DNA of 15,767 bases from Candidatus Aciduliprofundum sp. JdFR-45 (GCA_002011395.1 MTNG01000151.1:1-15767), one strand, 5' to 3'. Shown: positions 6,953 through 14,264, counted from the first letter of the stretch. Notes: generated by a model from the letters alone, not told the origin. Numbers and translations: made by a program.

Positions 6953-6964
6953 TAATGATATTTT
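6953..6964 (-). promoter_or_regulatory. Putative TATA box for the paralogous membrane-protein operon
   Basis: On the minus strand this reads AAAATATCATTA, about 30 bases before the preferred starts at 6927/6924, with no Shine-Dalgarno motif before those ATGs. The surrounding DNA is AT-rich, so this call is weaker than those in GC-rich gaps. The intergenic DNA from 6965 to 7143 shows no convincing gene or RNA; it has three loosely similar CAGGCA words. Confidence 0.35.
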
Positions 6965-7143
6965 CGGTTCCAGATTTAACAGTGCACAGGCAATCAATCC
7001 GGACAGGCATCCTCAGATACGGGCGTGGGCAGGCATGAGCCATTCCACCGGCATGTATCCTGGGTCCAGAAAACGCGCCGAATATGGACGCTTTTCAGAT
7101 TTTCCGCGGTGTCCCCCCTTCGCCCTTACCCATATCTGTGTGG

Positions 7144-7155
7144 AAAATTTTATAC
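7144..7155 (+). promoter_or_regulatory. TATA box for the aldehyde dehydrogenase operon
   Basis: AAAATTTTATAC sits in GC-rich context after a purine stretch that could serve as a BRE. Initiation would fall near 7176-7180, leaving a leader of about 15 bases that holds AAGGTGG (7182-7188) as ribosome binding site before the ATG at 7193. Confidence 0.6.
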
Positions 7156-7192
7156 GCATGGGGCGCATTGATGCACACCGGAAGGTGGTAGG

Positions 7193-8731
7193 ATGAAAGT
7201 CGAAGAAATACTGAGCAGGTTTGATCTGGGTCCGGTGAATCCCGGCACGTTTTACGGTGAATGGGGGCCCACGGAGGACAGGCGTCTTCTGACGTCCTTT
7301 TCGCCCATAGACGGCAGCGAGATAGCCAAGGTTGCCATGGCCACGAAGGAGGACTATGAAAAGGTTATAGAGGCGACGGTGAAGGCCTACGAGGAGTGGC
7401 GCATGGTCCCCCCGCCCAAGAGGGGCGAATTGATAAGGGCCATCGGCGACGAGCTCAGAAAGGAGAAGGAGAACCTCGCCCGCCTGCTCGCCGTGGAGGT
7501 CGGCAAGACCATGACGGAGGCGAGGGGCGAGATTCAGGAGATGATAGACATAGCGGACTTCGCCGTCGGCCTGTCACGCCAGCTCTACGGTTTGACCATA
7601 GCCAGCGAGAGGCCTCACCACCGCCTGTACGAGCAGTGGCACCCCCTGGGTGCGATAGGCGTCATAACGGCCTTCAACTTCCCCTCCGCGGTCTGGTCTT
7701 GGAACGCGTTCATAGCGGCGGTGTGCGGCGATTCTGTGGCGTGGAAGCCGTCGAGCCAGGCACCCCTTACCGCCATAGCGGTCATAAAGGTTGTCAACAG
7801 GGTCGTGGAGAGGTTCGGCGCTCCGCGCGGGCTCTTCACCCTCGTCGTCGGCAGCGGCCGTGAGGTGGGCGAGTGGATGTCCACCGATAAACGGTTGCCG
7901 CTCATATCATTCACGGGCTCCGTGGCCACGGGGAAAAGAGTCGCTGAAAACGTGGCCAAGCGCCTAGGTAGGACCATTCTGGAACTCGGCGGAAACAACG
8001 CCGCCATCGTGACGAAGCACGCGGATATGAAGATAGCGCTCAAGGGCGTGGCCTTCGGCGCGCTCGCCACCACCGGCCAGAGATGCACGACCACCAGGCG
8101 TCTCATACTCCACGAGGACATATACGACGAGTTCCTGGAGAAGCTCGTAGAAATCTACAGAAACGTGAAGATAGGCAACCCGCTGGACGAGAGCGTGCTC
8201 ATGGGCCCACTCATTGATGAGAAGGCGGTGGAATCCTACCTCAAGGCCATAGAGAAGGCGAAGGAGGAAGGCGGCCGCGTGATATACGGAGCGGAAGTGC
8301 TGAAGATAGAGGGACTTGAGGGCGGACATTACGTGCTCCCGACCATCATAGAGGCGCACCCCGACATGGAGATAGTCAAGGAGGAGACCTTCGCCCCGAT
8401 ACTCTATGTGTTCAAGTTCCGGACGATGGAGGAGGCGATAAGGATACACAACTCCGTGCCCCAGGGCCTGTCCTCCGCGATATTCACCACGGACCTCCGC
8501 GAGGAGGAGTACTTCCTCTCCGCCGTCGGTTCCGACTGCGGCATAGCAAACGTGAACACGAGCACGGCGGGCGCTGAGATCGGCGGTGCCTTCGGCGGCG
8601 AGAAGGAGACCGGCGGCGGCAGGGAGAGCGGCAGCGACGCGTGGAAGGGATACATGCGGAGGCAGACCGTGACCATAAACTGGGGCGAGGACCTGCCGCT
8701 CGCGCAGGGCGTGAAGTTCGGAGGTGATTAA
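7193..8731 (+). CDS. ALDH7-family (antiquitin-like) semialdehyde dehydrogenase
   Basis: This 512-residue NAD(P)-dependent aldehyde dehydrogenase is most like the ALDH7 (antiquitin) family. In characterised members that family oxidises alpha-aminoadipate semialdehyde, the open form of piperideine-6-carboxylate, in lysine breakdown. Catalytic Cys298 is in TTGQRCTTTRR, the general base Glu264 in ILELGGNNA (the double Asn is an ALDH7 hallmark), Asn162 in FNFPSAVW, Lys185 in AWKPSS and FTGS at 240-243. The C-terminal block GGAFGGEKETGGGRESGSDAW (464-484) with YMRR and LPLAQGVKF is nearly diagnostic. The ATG at 7193 has a good ribosome binding site. It is followed after one base by the P5C-dehydrogenase gene, so both probably form one transcript. 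The exact substrate cannot be read from sequence; betaine aldehyde or other semialdehydes remain possible. Confidence 0.93.
   Translation: MKVEEILSRFDLGPVNPGTFYGEWGPTEDRRLLTSFSPIDGSEIAKVAMATKEDYEKVIEATVKAYEEWRMVPPPKRGELIRAIGDELRKEKENLARLLAVEVGKTMTEARGEIQEMIDIADFAVGLSRQLYGLTIASERPHHRLYEQWHPLGAIGVITAFNFPSAVWSWNAFIAAVCGDSVAWKPSSQAPLTAIAVIKVVNRVVERFGAPRGLFTLVVGSGREVGEWMSTDKRLPLISFTGSVATGKRVAENVAKRLGRTILELGGNNAAIVTKHADMKIALKGVAFGALATTGQRCTTTRRLILHEDIYDEFLEKLVEIYRNVKIGNPLDESVLMGPLIDEKAVESYLKAIEKAKEEGGRVIYGAEVLKIEGLEGGHYVLPTIIEAHPDMEIVKEETFAPILYVFKFRTMEEAIRIHNSVPQGLSSAIFTTDLREEEYFLSAVGSDCGIANVNTSTAGAEIGGAFGGEKETGGGRESGSDAWKGYMRRQTVTINWGEDLPLAQGVKFGGD
8720..8728 (+). promoter_or_regulatory. Strong ribosome binding site deciding the P5C dehydrogenase start
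   Basis: GGAGGTGAT is a near-perfect match to the archaeal 16S 3' end. It overlaps the end of the ALDH7 gene and lies 4 bases before the GTG at 8733. An in-frame GTG at 8724 is inside this motif and has no site of its own, so 8733 is the likelier start. Confidence 0.75.
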
Positions 8732-8732
8732 A

Positions 8733-10358
8733 GTGGCCGGCGTGTTCAAGGTTCCCAAGCCAAAGAACGAGCCCATAATAGACTACGCTCCCGGGACGCC
8801 CGAGAGGGAGAAGCTCTTGGAGGAGCTGAGGAAGATCAGGGAGACCCGCCTGGAGATACCCCTCATAATCGGGGGTAAGGAGGTCAAGACGGACGACCTC
8901 GGGGAGTGCAGGCTTCCCCACGACCACGGCACCGTCATAGGCGTGTACCACCGCGCGGGCGAGGAAGAGGTGAAGGCGGCGATTGAGGCGGCGATGGAAG
9001 CGCGCGAAAAGTGGATGGAGATGCCGTGGGACCACCGCCTCGCCATATTCCTCAAGGCCGCGGAGCTGATGTCCAAGAAGTACAGGATATACATGGACGC
9101 AGTGGTGATGCACGTCCACTCCAAGAACCCCTTCCAGGCGGAGATCGACGTGGCCGAGCTCATTGACTTCTGGAGGTTCAACGCGTACTACGCGTGGAAG
9201 ATATACGGGGAGCAGCCCGAGTACTCCCCCACCGGAACGTGGAACCGCATGGAGTACCGCCCGCTTGAGGGATTCATCTTCGCCGTGCCGCCCTTCAACT
9301 TCATCTCAATAGGCGGCAACCTCCCGACGGCGCCCGCAATGATGGGCAACGTGGTCCTCTGGAAGCCGTCCCGCACCGTCGTCTACTCCAACTACATAGT
9401 GATGAAGATACTGATGGAGGCGGGTCTGCCGGCGGGCGTGATAAACTTCGTGGTCGGCAACTCCCGAATGATAGGCGACATCGTGTTCAAAGACCCGAAC
9501 TTCGCCGGAGTTCACTTTACCGGCTCCACCGCGGTCTTCAAGGGAATGTGGAAGGCCATAGGCGAGAACATAGACAGGTACAGGACGTATCCGAGGATCG
9601 TGGGCGAGACGGGCGGGAAGGACTTCGTGTTCGTCCACTCCTCCGCAAAGGTGCCCGAGACCGTGACCGCGATAATACGCGGCGCCTTCGAGTACCAGGG
9701 CCAGAAGTGCTCCGCGGTGTCCCGCGCCTACATACCCGAGTCCCTGTGGGAGCCCATCTGGGAGATGATGGAGAGGGAGCTGAATACGATAAAGATGGGC
9801 CCCGTGGATGACCTCAGCAACTTCGTCAACGCTGTGATAGACGGCAGCGCGTTCAAGAGCATAGTGAGGTACATAGAGGAGGCGAAGAAGGCCGAGGAGG
9901 CGGAGGTGATATACGGCGGCAACTACGACGACAGCAGGGGATACTTCATAGAGCCCACGGTGATACGCGCCTACGATCCCAAGTACGTCACCATGGTGGA
10001 GGAGATATTCGGCCCCGTGCTGACCGTGTACGTGTACGAGGACGAGAAGTACGAGGAGACGCTGAAACTCTGCGACGAGACCTCCCCGTACGGGCTGACC
10101 GGCGCGGTGTTCGCCACGGACCGCGAGGCCATAGTGAAGGCGGAGAGGATACTCAGGCACGCGGCGGGCAATTTCTACATAAACGACAAGCCCACCGGCG
10201 CGATAGTGGGCCAGCAGCCCTTCGGCGGGAGCAGGGCCTCCGGCACGAACGACAAGGCGGGAAGCTGGCTGAACCTCATAAGGTGGGTGACGCCGCGCAC
10301 CATAAAGGAGAACTTCCTGCCCCCGGAGGACTATCGGTATCCCTTCCTCGGGGAGTGA
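8733..10358 (+). CDS. pruA: 1-Pyrroline-5-carboxylate dehydrogenase, ALDH4 type
   Basis: This 541-residue enzyme oxidises glutamate-gamma-semialdehyde to glutamate with NAD+, the last step of proline and ornithine/arginine breakdown. Catalytic Cys326 is in YQGQKCSA, Glu292 in VGETGGKDF, Asn189 in PPFNF and FTGST at 262-266. The C-terminal block NDKPTGAIVGQQPFGGSRASG (484-504) followed by TNDKAG (505-510) is characteristic of the ALDH4 branch, including the human-type enzyme of about 560 residues, rather than the short bacterial or PutA forms. It starts with GTG at 8733 behind GGAGGTGAT and is separated from the ALDH7 stop by one base. No proline dehydrogenase or ornithine aminotransferase is adjacent. 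A T-rich tract follows its stop. Resemblance to ALDH4 of eukaryotes and some bacteria leaves transfer into archaea open, though its base composition matches the window. Confidence 0.93.
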   Translation: MAGVFKVPKPKNEPIIDYAPGTPEREKLLEELRKIRETRLEIPLIIGGKEVKTDDLGECRLPHDHGTVIGVYHRAGEEEVKAAIEAAMEAREKWMEMPWDHRLAIFLKAAELMSKKYRIYMDAVVMHVHSKNPFQAEIDVAELIDFWRFNAYYAWKIYGEQPEYSPTGTWNRMEYRPLEGFIFAVPPFNFISIGGNLPTAPAMMGNVVLWKPSRTVVYSNYIVMKILMEAGLPAGVINFVVGNSRMIGDIVFKDPNFAGVHFTGSTAVFKGMWKAIGENIDRYRTYPRIVGETGGKDFVFVHSSAKVPETVTAIIRGAFEYQGQKCSAVSRAYIPESLWEPIWEMMERELNTIKMGPVDDLSNFVNAVIDGSAFKSIVRYIEEAKKAEEAEVIYGGNYDDSRGYFIEPTVIRAYDPKYVTMVEEIFGPVLTVYVYEDEKYEETLKLCDETSPYGLTGAVFATDREAIVKAERILRHAAGNFYINDKPTGAIVGQQPFGGSRASGTNDKAGSWLNLIRWVTPRTIKENFLPPEDYRYPFLGE

Positions 10359-10380
10359 TTTTTCCCCTTTTTCCATTTTT
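10359..10380 (+). terminator. Putative T-rich terminator after the ALDH operon
   Basis: Immediately after the stop, T runs of five or more alternate with CCCC and CCA. Archaeal RNA polymerase commonly terminates at such U-rich tracts without a hairpin. The next gene has its own TATA box just downstream. Confidence 0.55.
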
Positions 10381-10390
10381 GATGTGAAAA

Positions 10391-10400
10391 GAAATATATA
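10391..10400 (+). promoter_or_regulatory. TATA box for the 789-residue membrane protein
   Basis: GAAATATATA is centred about 26 bases before the ATG at 10422, with an A-rich stretch before it. The ATG lacks a Shine-Dalgarno motif, so the transcript is probably leaderless. Confidence 0.65.
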
Positions 10401-10421
10401 CACCCAGATGGATTTAGTTCC

Positions 10422-12791
10422 ATGGGGAGATGGGTCGCAGTCGTGCTCGTGTTTCTCTTTCTTCTCACCTCGCTCCCCGCAACGGTTCGGAGCGACGGCC
10501 TCGCGCTCATCAACTGGCAGGAGGGGTACCTCTCCCTCAGGGAGAACAGGCAGCTGGCCTACGTGGAGGTAAGTGAGGACGCGGAGCGCATACACCTGTT
10601 CCTCGGCATCGCATCTCTGGACCCCGGCAGGAACATCACCGTGGTGATACCGCTGAAGACGAGGCCGGACGTGCTGGGCGTGGAGATGAAGACGGACGCG
10701 GAGTTCAGGGAGGAGCACAACCTCACGAAAATACTTGAACTGTCCGAGAAGCAGAACAGAGCCCTCCAGCGCCTGGCAGATGAGATTGTGGATATTTTCC
10801 CCGACCTCACCATGGCAGAGTTCATGGGGCTGGTGGGTGCGGTTGCATCTCAGGTTGAAATGGTGCCAGCAGGATTGGGCGGAGGCGGCGTTTCCAAAGC
10901 CCACTACGAGTTTGAGGGGGCGAGCGTTGACGTTCTCTCCTTTCACAGCGCCTCTTCACTCATGGATTTCTACAGAGCCATGAACATGACCGCGCCGGAG
11001 AACATGGAGGAAATCGTGCAGAGATACGGGAATTTCTCCATAGCCATCCTCAACGCGACCACGGAGCCACCCATACCGTGGGAGCAGTACAGCGCCCTGA
11101 TGGAGGCCGAGCCGGAGGTGATGGCGAAGTTCAGGGAGTACGTGGAGACGCACCCCACGATATCCGTGGCCATATATGGCACGGGCGCCCAGTATGTGAA
11201 CTTCAGGGACCACAACCTGAGCGGTCTCCTCTACGATATATCCAACTGGACGCTCCGCGATTACTTTGCAAACCTCGTTCTCACGGTCTACGGCTTCACG
11301 GACGTGAGGGGCGTTGAGATGGAGATGGAAGCGCCGCTCCACGATGGCCGTGTCTACTTCCCGCTCGGCACAAGCCCCGCGTGGTCCGTGGTCAACAGGA
11401 CGGAGGTGGTGTTTGAGGTTCCGGGTGATAGGGAGATCGCCTTCGCTCTGGGTTCCGAGGAGGTGTTCTACGGGGGCGGACACTACTACGTCTGGACGTT
11501 TGAGAACGTGGCGCCCGACTATGACCTGGAGGGGAGGGTGCAGAATAAAACGTTCTGGACGTCGTGGAGTGAGTTCGTACATGGCGTGAATCAGTGGGTC
11601 CATGAGCACTCGCGCGCGCTCGCGGTGATGTTCTCACTCGCGGCATTCATTCTTATGTGGTTCGCGGTGTTCCTTGTGGCCACATGGCTCAATGGCCAGC
11701 CCATCACGCGGGGAAGGTTGAAGGAGGTATTTCTATGGGGTGCCCTGACGGCCTTCCTCTCGCTGGGGTTGACTCTATTGGTCGCAGTTCTGTACACTTT
11801 CGTGCTCCATCTGCGCGTTGTGGAGCCTGAGGCTGATTGCCTCGTCAGGAAGCGGTGGAACGGCCTGCCCCACATGATGAGGAGGGGGCTGGTCGTGGCA
11901 GGGGTGGGTGCCCTCATGGGAGCGTCGTCGCTGAGCACACTCTCCCTCTGCGTGGTGCTGAACCTGTACGAGGTTGCGATAGTCCCTCTCATGGTCGGCG
12001 CCATGCTACCGTCCTTCTGGCTGTTCGCCGTGGGCTCTGTGGCGGTCTGGAGGGCGATGAGCACCGCGGAGCCTCCGTTGACACTCGCGGATAATGTGAA
12101 GCGCAACATATCCTTAATTGCAAAAACGTCCCTTCTGATGGTGCCGCTCAGCGCGGTCTGCACGGTGGCCATCCTTATGAGCGTATACGTGGGTGAGTCC
12201 CTGTCCACGATGGTATGTCTGGGACTTTATCTGTTCATCTTCTTGGTGAGCCTATATATTTCCGAATTTGTGCGCATTGTTATGGGCGTTCTTCTGCCCC
12301 GGGAAATATATCTGAAGGTTGTGGGCGAGATGTTGCGTACCGACAGATCGCTCTTCCCTCGTGAGTGGAGCATAAAGGATTATGCAGGACTCGTGTCTGC
12401 GGGCCTGTACTCCACCGCAATCTCTGTGGCAGCGCTTATCATCGGACATGCTGTGGATTTCCCGCCGCAACTGGGGGTCTTCGTCGCTTTCTTTGGTCAG
12501 TTTCTCCTCCTATGCGGGATTATCGGACTGCACGCTGAAGTTGTGGGTCGCATAGCGGAGACCGTCCCTCCCTCCTCGCAGGCCATTCTCGCGAGGTTGC
12601 GGCGCGGCCGGTGGCTGACGGTGTTCGGCTTCGTCTGCACACTCACAATGATACCGGTGTACCTCATGGTGGACAGGTGGTTTATGGCATCCATCGCCGG
12701 CCTGGGAGCGGTGTGCGTAGTGGAGGTTCTTCTGCTCGCACCCGTCATCCGCGAGGTTTACAGGAGGGGTGGGGAACTGCACACGGAGTAG
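10422..12791 (+). CDS. Unknown 789-residue protein: secreted sequon-rich domain plus about ten TM helices
   Basis: I do not recognise a family for this protein. Residues 4-21 form a signal peptide or anchor after MGRW. Residues about 25-395 form a large, probably extracytoplasmic domain with nine N-glycosylation sequons (Asn71, 100, 188, 204, 211, 265, 275, 325, 375). Its N-terminal part has a beta-rich look (YLSLRENRQLAYVEV, NITVVIPLKT), a Gly-rich turn GLGGGG sits at 151-156, and helical parts are rich in Glu and Met. From 399 on come roughly ten hydrophobic segments (about 399-422, 437-463, 487-513, 518-542, 569-590, 596-622, 658-677, 683-706, 731-750, 754-775), with basic loops such as RKRWNGLPHMMRRG (476-489). 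The C-terminus is short and charged. No transporter motif, Walker box or peptidase motif is visible. It stands alone between two other transcripts. Its role (surface receptor, envelope biogenesis, transport) cannot be assigned. Confidence 0.82.
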   Translation: MGRWVAVVLVFLFLLTSLPATVRSDGLALINWQEGYLSLRENRQLAYVEVSEDAERIHLFLGIASLDPGRNITVVIPLKTRPDVLGVEMKTDAEFREEHNLTKILELSEKQNRALQRLADEIVDIFPDLTMAEFMGLVGAVASQVEMVPAGLGGGGVSKAHYEFEGASVDVLSFHSASSLMDFYRAMNMTAPENMEEIVQRYGNFSIAILNATTEPPIPWEQYSALMEAEPEVMAKFREYVETHPTISVAIYGTGAQYVNFRDHNLSGLLYDISNWTLRDYFANLVLTVYGFTDVRGVEMEMEAPLHDGRVYFPLGTSPAWSVVNRTEVVFEVPGDREIAFALGSEEVFYGGGHYYVWTFENVAPDYDLEGRVQNKTFWTSWSEFVHGVNQWVHEHSRALAVMFSLAAFILMWFAVFLVATWLNGQPITRGRLKEVFLWGALTAFLSLGLTLLVAVLYTFVLHLRVVEPEADCLVRKRWNGLPHMMRRGLVVAGVGALMGASSLSTLSLCVVLNLYEVAIVPLMVGAMLPSFWLFAVGSVAVWRAMSTAEPPLTLADNVKRNISLIAKTSLLMVPLSAVCTVAILMSVYVGESLSTMVCLGLYLFIFLVSLYISEFVRIVMGVLLPREIYLKVVGEMLRTDRSLFPREWSIKDYAGLVSAGLYSTAISVAALIIGHAVDFPPQLGVFVAFFGQFLLLCGIIGLHAEVVGRIAETVPPSSQAILARLRRGRWLTVFGFVCTLTMIPVYLMVDRWFMASIAGLGAVCVVEVLLLAPVIREVYRRGGELHTE

Positions 12792-12830
12792 CGGTGCCTT
12801 CTTCAAACAATCCCACAGACACCCGCGAAC

Positions 12831-12841
12831 CCTTTATATAT
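12831..12841 (+). promoter_or_regulatory. TATA box for queD-queC
   Basis: CCTTTATATAT is a classic archaeal TATA box, centred about 26 bases before the ATG at 12863. No Shine-Dalgarno motif precedes that ATG, implying a leaderless first gene followed by ribosome-binding-site-led downstream genes. Confidence 0.7.
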
Positions 12842-12862
12842 CCCGTCCGGGTTAGGGAACCC

Positions 12863-13336
12863 ATGCGCATTGAGGTGGACGGATGGAGGGTCGGCATAAG
12901 GTTCTCCGCATCGCACTTCATCCCGGGGCACGGGAAGTGCTCGCGTCTCCATGGCCACGATTACGGCGTGCGGGTCGCACTGGATGGGGAGATGGGCGAG
13001 GGGGGCATGCTCTACGACTTCGTGGAGCTCAAAAAGGTCCTCAGGGCCATAGTTGAGGAGATGGACCACCGCCTTCTGCTCCCCTCACGGGGCGAGACCT
13101 GCGGAATTCGGCGGGAGGACGGCGAAATCCGGGTGGAGCACGGGGGCAAGAGCTACGTGTTCCCCGTCGACGATGTATGCTTCATAGACGCGGACGCGAC
13201 GACGGCAGAGGGTATAGCGCATCACATAGCCCGGAAGGTCAAAGAGCGCGTTCCTCTCCCTCCCAACGTCCGTCGCCTCGTGATATGCGTGGAAGAAGGC
13301 CCGGGTCAGGGCGCCTGCGTGGAGGTGGACCTGTGA
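12863..13336 (+). CDS. queD: 6-carboxy-5,6,7,8-tetrahydropterin synthase (QueD)
   Basis: This 157-residue member of the 6-pyruvoyl-tetrahydropterin synthase fold converts dihydroneopterin triphosphate to 6-carboxytetrahydropterin, an early step to preQ0 and then archaeosine at tRNA position 15. Zinc ligands are His18 (FSASHF), His30 and His32 in CSRLHGHDY. The Cys26-x3-HGH arrangement is that of QueD/PTPS-I enzymes. Asp68-His69 and Glu144/145 (CVEEGPGQG) complete the active site. It is longer than Escherichia coli QueD (about 120 residues), owing to a segment at 75-107 with extra Cys80 and Cys106. The ATG at 12863 is preferred to an open frame running back to 12611 inside the previous gene, because the TATA box fits. 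Its stop overlaps queC (GTGA). Confidence 0.93.
   Translation: MRIEVDGWRVGIRFSASHFIPGHGKCSRLHGHDYGVRVALDGEMGEGGMLYDFVELKKVLRAIVEEMDHRLLLPSRGETCGIRREDGEIRVEHGGKSYVFPVDDVCFIDADATTAEGIAHHIARKVKERVPLPPNVRRLVICVEEGPGQGACVEVDL
13321..13328 (+). promoter_or_regulatory. Ribosome binding site deciding the queC start
   Basis: GGAGGTGG lies 4 bases before the GTG at 13333, within the 3' end of queD. It supports the GTG over other upstream in-frame codons and implies translational coupling of queD and queC. Confidence 0.65.
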
Positions 13337-14043
13337 GGTCGGTCGTCCTGCTTTCGGGTGGAATAGACAGCGCAACGGTCCTCGCCCATGCGCTCTCAAG
13401 GGGTTACGAGGTCACAACTCTCTCCTTTGACTACGGGCAGAGGCACTCCCGCGAACTGGAGAGCGCTGGAAGAATCGCGGAGCACTTCGGCGTGAAGCAC
13501 GTCGTGGTGACTGTTGACCTCCGCGCCATCGGGGGAAGTGCACTCACCTCTCAGATAGCAGTCCCCGAGAGACGCAGCCCCGAGGAGATAGGAAGCGAGA
13601 TACCCGTCACGTACGTTCCCGCCAGGAACATGATAATGCTCTCAATAGCGGCCGGGCTGGCAGAGGTTGTGGACGCAGACCGCATCTTCTACGGGGCGAA
13701 TGCAATAGATTATTCCGGCTATCCCGACTGCCGCCCTGAGTTTGTGCGGGCCATGGAGAGGGCCATAAACCTGGGCACGAAGAGGGGTGTGGAGGGCAGG
13801 GAGATCCGCGTGGAGGCGCCCCTGATCACCCTCACGAAGGCGGAGATAATCCGGCTGGGCCATGAACTCGGCGTGCCCTTTGAACTCACGTGGTCTTGCT
13901 ACCGGGGGGGTGAGAAGGCGTGCGGCCGCTGCGACTCCTGCATTCTCCGCCTCAAGGGCTTCATGGAGGCGGGGTTTGAGGACCCGCTGACTTACGAAAC
14001 CCTCCCCGACTGGTATGCGGAGTACTTGGAGGGAAGGAAATGA
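13333..14043 (+). CDS. queC: 7-cyano-7-deazaguanine (preQ0) synthase QueC
   Basis: This 236-residue ATP-pyrophosphatase converts 7-carboxy-7-deazaguanine plus ammonia to preQ0 using two ATP. In archaea preQ0 is inserted at G15 of tRNA by arcTGT and matured to archaeosine. The PP-loop SGGIDSA is at 8-14, FDYGQRHSRE at 32-41 and VPARNMIMLS at 95-104. The zinc site is the four-cysteine cluster Cys189, 197, 200 and 203 in SCYRGGEKACGRCDSC. Length is normal for QueC. The GTG start overlaps the queD stop by four bases. The stop TGA overlaps the ATG of a small zinc-finger gene, so three genes form one coupled unit. QueE and the transglycosylase are not in the window. Confidence 0.95.
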   Translation: MRSVVLLSGGIDSATVLAHALSRGYEVTTLSFDYGQRHSRELESAGRIAEHFGVKHVVVTVDLRAIGGSALTSQIAVPERRSPEEIGSEIPVTYVPARNMIMLSIAAGLAEVVDADRIFYGANAIDYSGYPDCRPEFVRAMERAINLGTKRGVEGREIRVEAPLITLTKAEIIRLGHELGVPFELTWSCYRGGEKACGRCDSCILRLKGFMEAGFEDPLTYETLPDWYAEYLEGRK

Positions 14044-14174
14044 TGCTCGGGCTGTGCCACGTGTGCGGAAGACCCGCATCGCACACCTGCAGGATGTGTG
14101 GCCGGCCCGTGTGTGAGGAGCACTATGTGCACGGGCTTGGAATATGTGTTGTATGTGAAAGGGGCCGTGTGTAG
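14040..14174 (+). CDS. 44-residue zinc-finger microprotein coupled to queC
   Basis: The sequence shows a short frame starting MMLGLCHVCGRPASHTC, with cysteine and histidine spacing Cys6-x2-Cys9-x7-Cys17-x2-Cys20-x4-Cys25-x2-His28, then Cys36-x2-Cys39. Eight ligands are enough for two cross-braced zinc sites. The spacing resembles HIT, B-box or AN1 type fingers, although none fits exactly. The ATG overlaps the queC stop (ATGA) and the frame ends at TAG 14172-14174, short of the rtcB promoter. Regular ligand spacing, coupling and the absence of another explanation make it a likely real gene. A role in RNA or protein binding, perhaps with the preQ0 or tRNA enzymes, is only inferred from context. 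It is small enough to be missed by length cutoffs. Confidence 0.75.
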   Translation: MMLGLCHVCGRPASHTCRMCGRPVCEEHYVHGLGICVVCERGRV

Positions 14175-14220
14175 CGATCCCTGAGGTGATGGCTCTCGAG
14201 GCGTTTATTCACAGCACCAA

Positions 14221-14260
14221 CCTTTAATACCCGCGTTTTCTATTCCGTTCACAGGTGAGG
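14221..14260 (+). promoter_or_regulatory. Promoter and ribosome binding site for rtcB
   Basis: CCTTTAATAC (14221-14230) is a TATA-like element. Transcription would start near 14250, and AGGTGAGG (14253-14260) lies 4 bases before the ATG at 14265. rtcB therefore appears to have its own promoter, separate from queD-queC-zinc finger, with a short Shine-Dalgarno-bearing leader. Confidence 0.55.
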
Positions 14261-14264
14261 TAGG

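Noticed and set aside
6985..7035. Three CAGGCA-like words as a possible operator
   Set aside because: Spacing is irregular (about 17 and 26 bases) and the words are short; chance is a sufficient explanation.
7035..7196. Small + strand frame of 53 codons in the gap before the ALDH7 gene
   Set aside because: It runs through the TATA box and ribosome binding site of the ALDH operon, has no site of its own and its composition is not protein-like.
8724..8732. GTG at 8724 as start of P5C dehydrogenase
   Set aside because: It is embedded in the GGAGGTGAT ribosome binding site, which is best placed for the GTG at 8733.
9306..10946. 546-codon minus-strand open frame across P5C dehydrogenase and into the next gene
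   Set aside because: It is a shadow of GC-rich codon usage, with His/Val/Tyr-rich translation and no motifs, and it spans a terminator and promoter.
14175..14220. GTGATGG and CTGA words as a possible C/D box small RNA
   Set aside because: No correctly ordered C, D', C' and D boxes could be found; the words match only partly.
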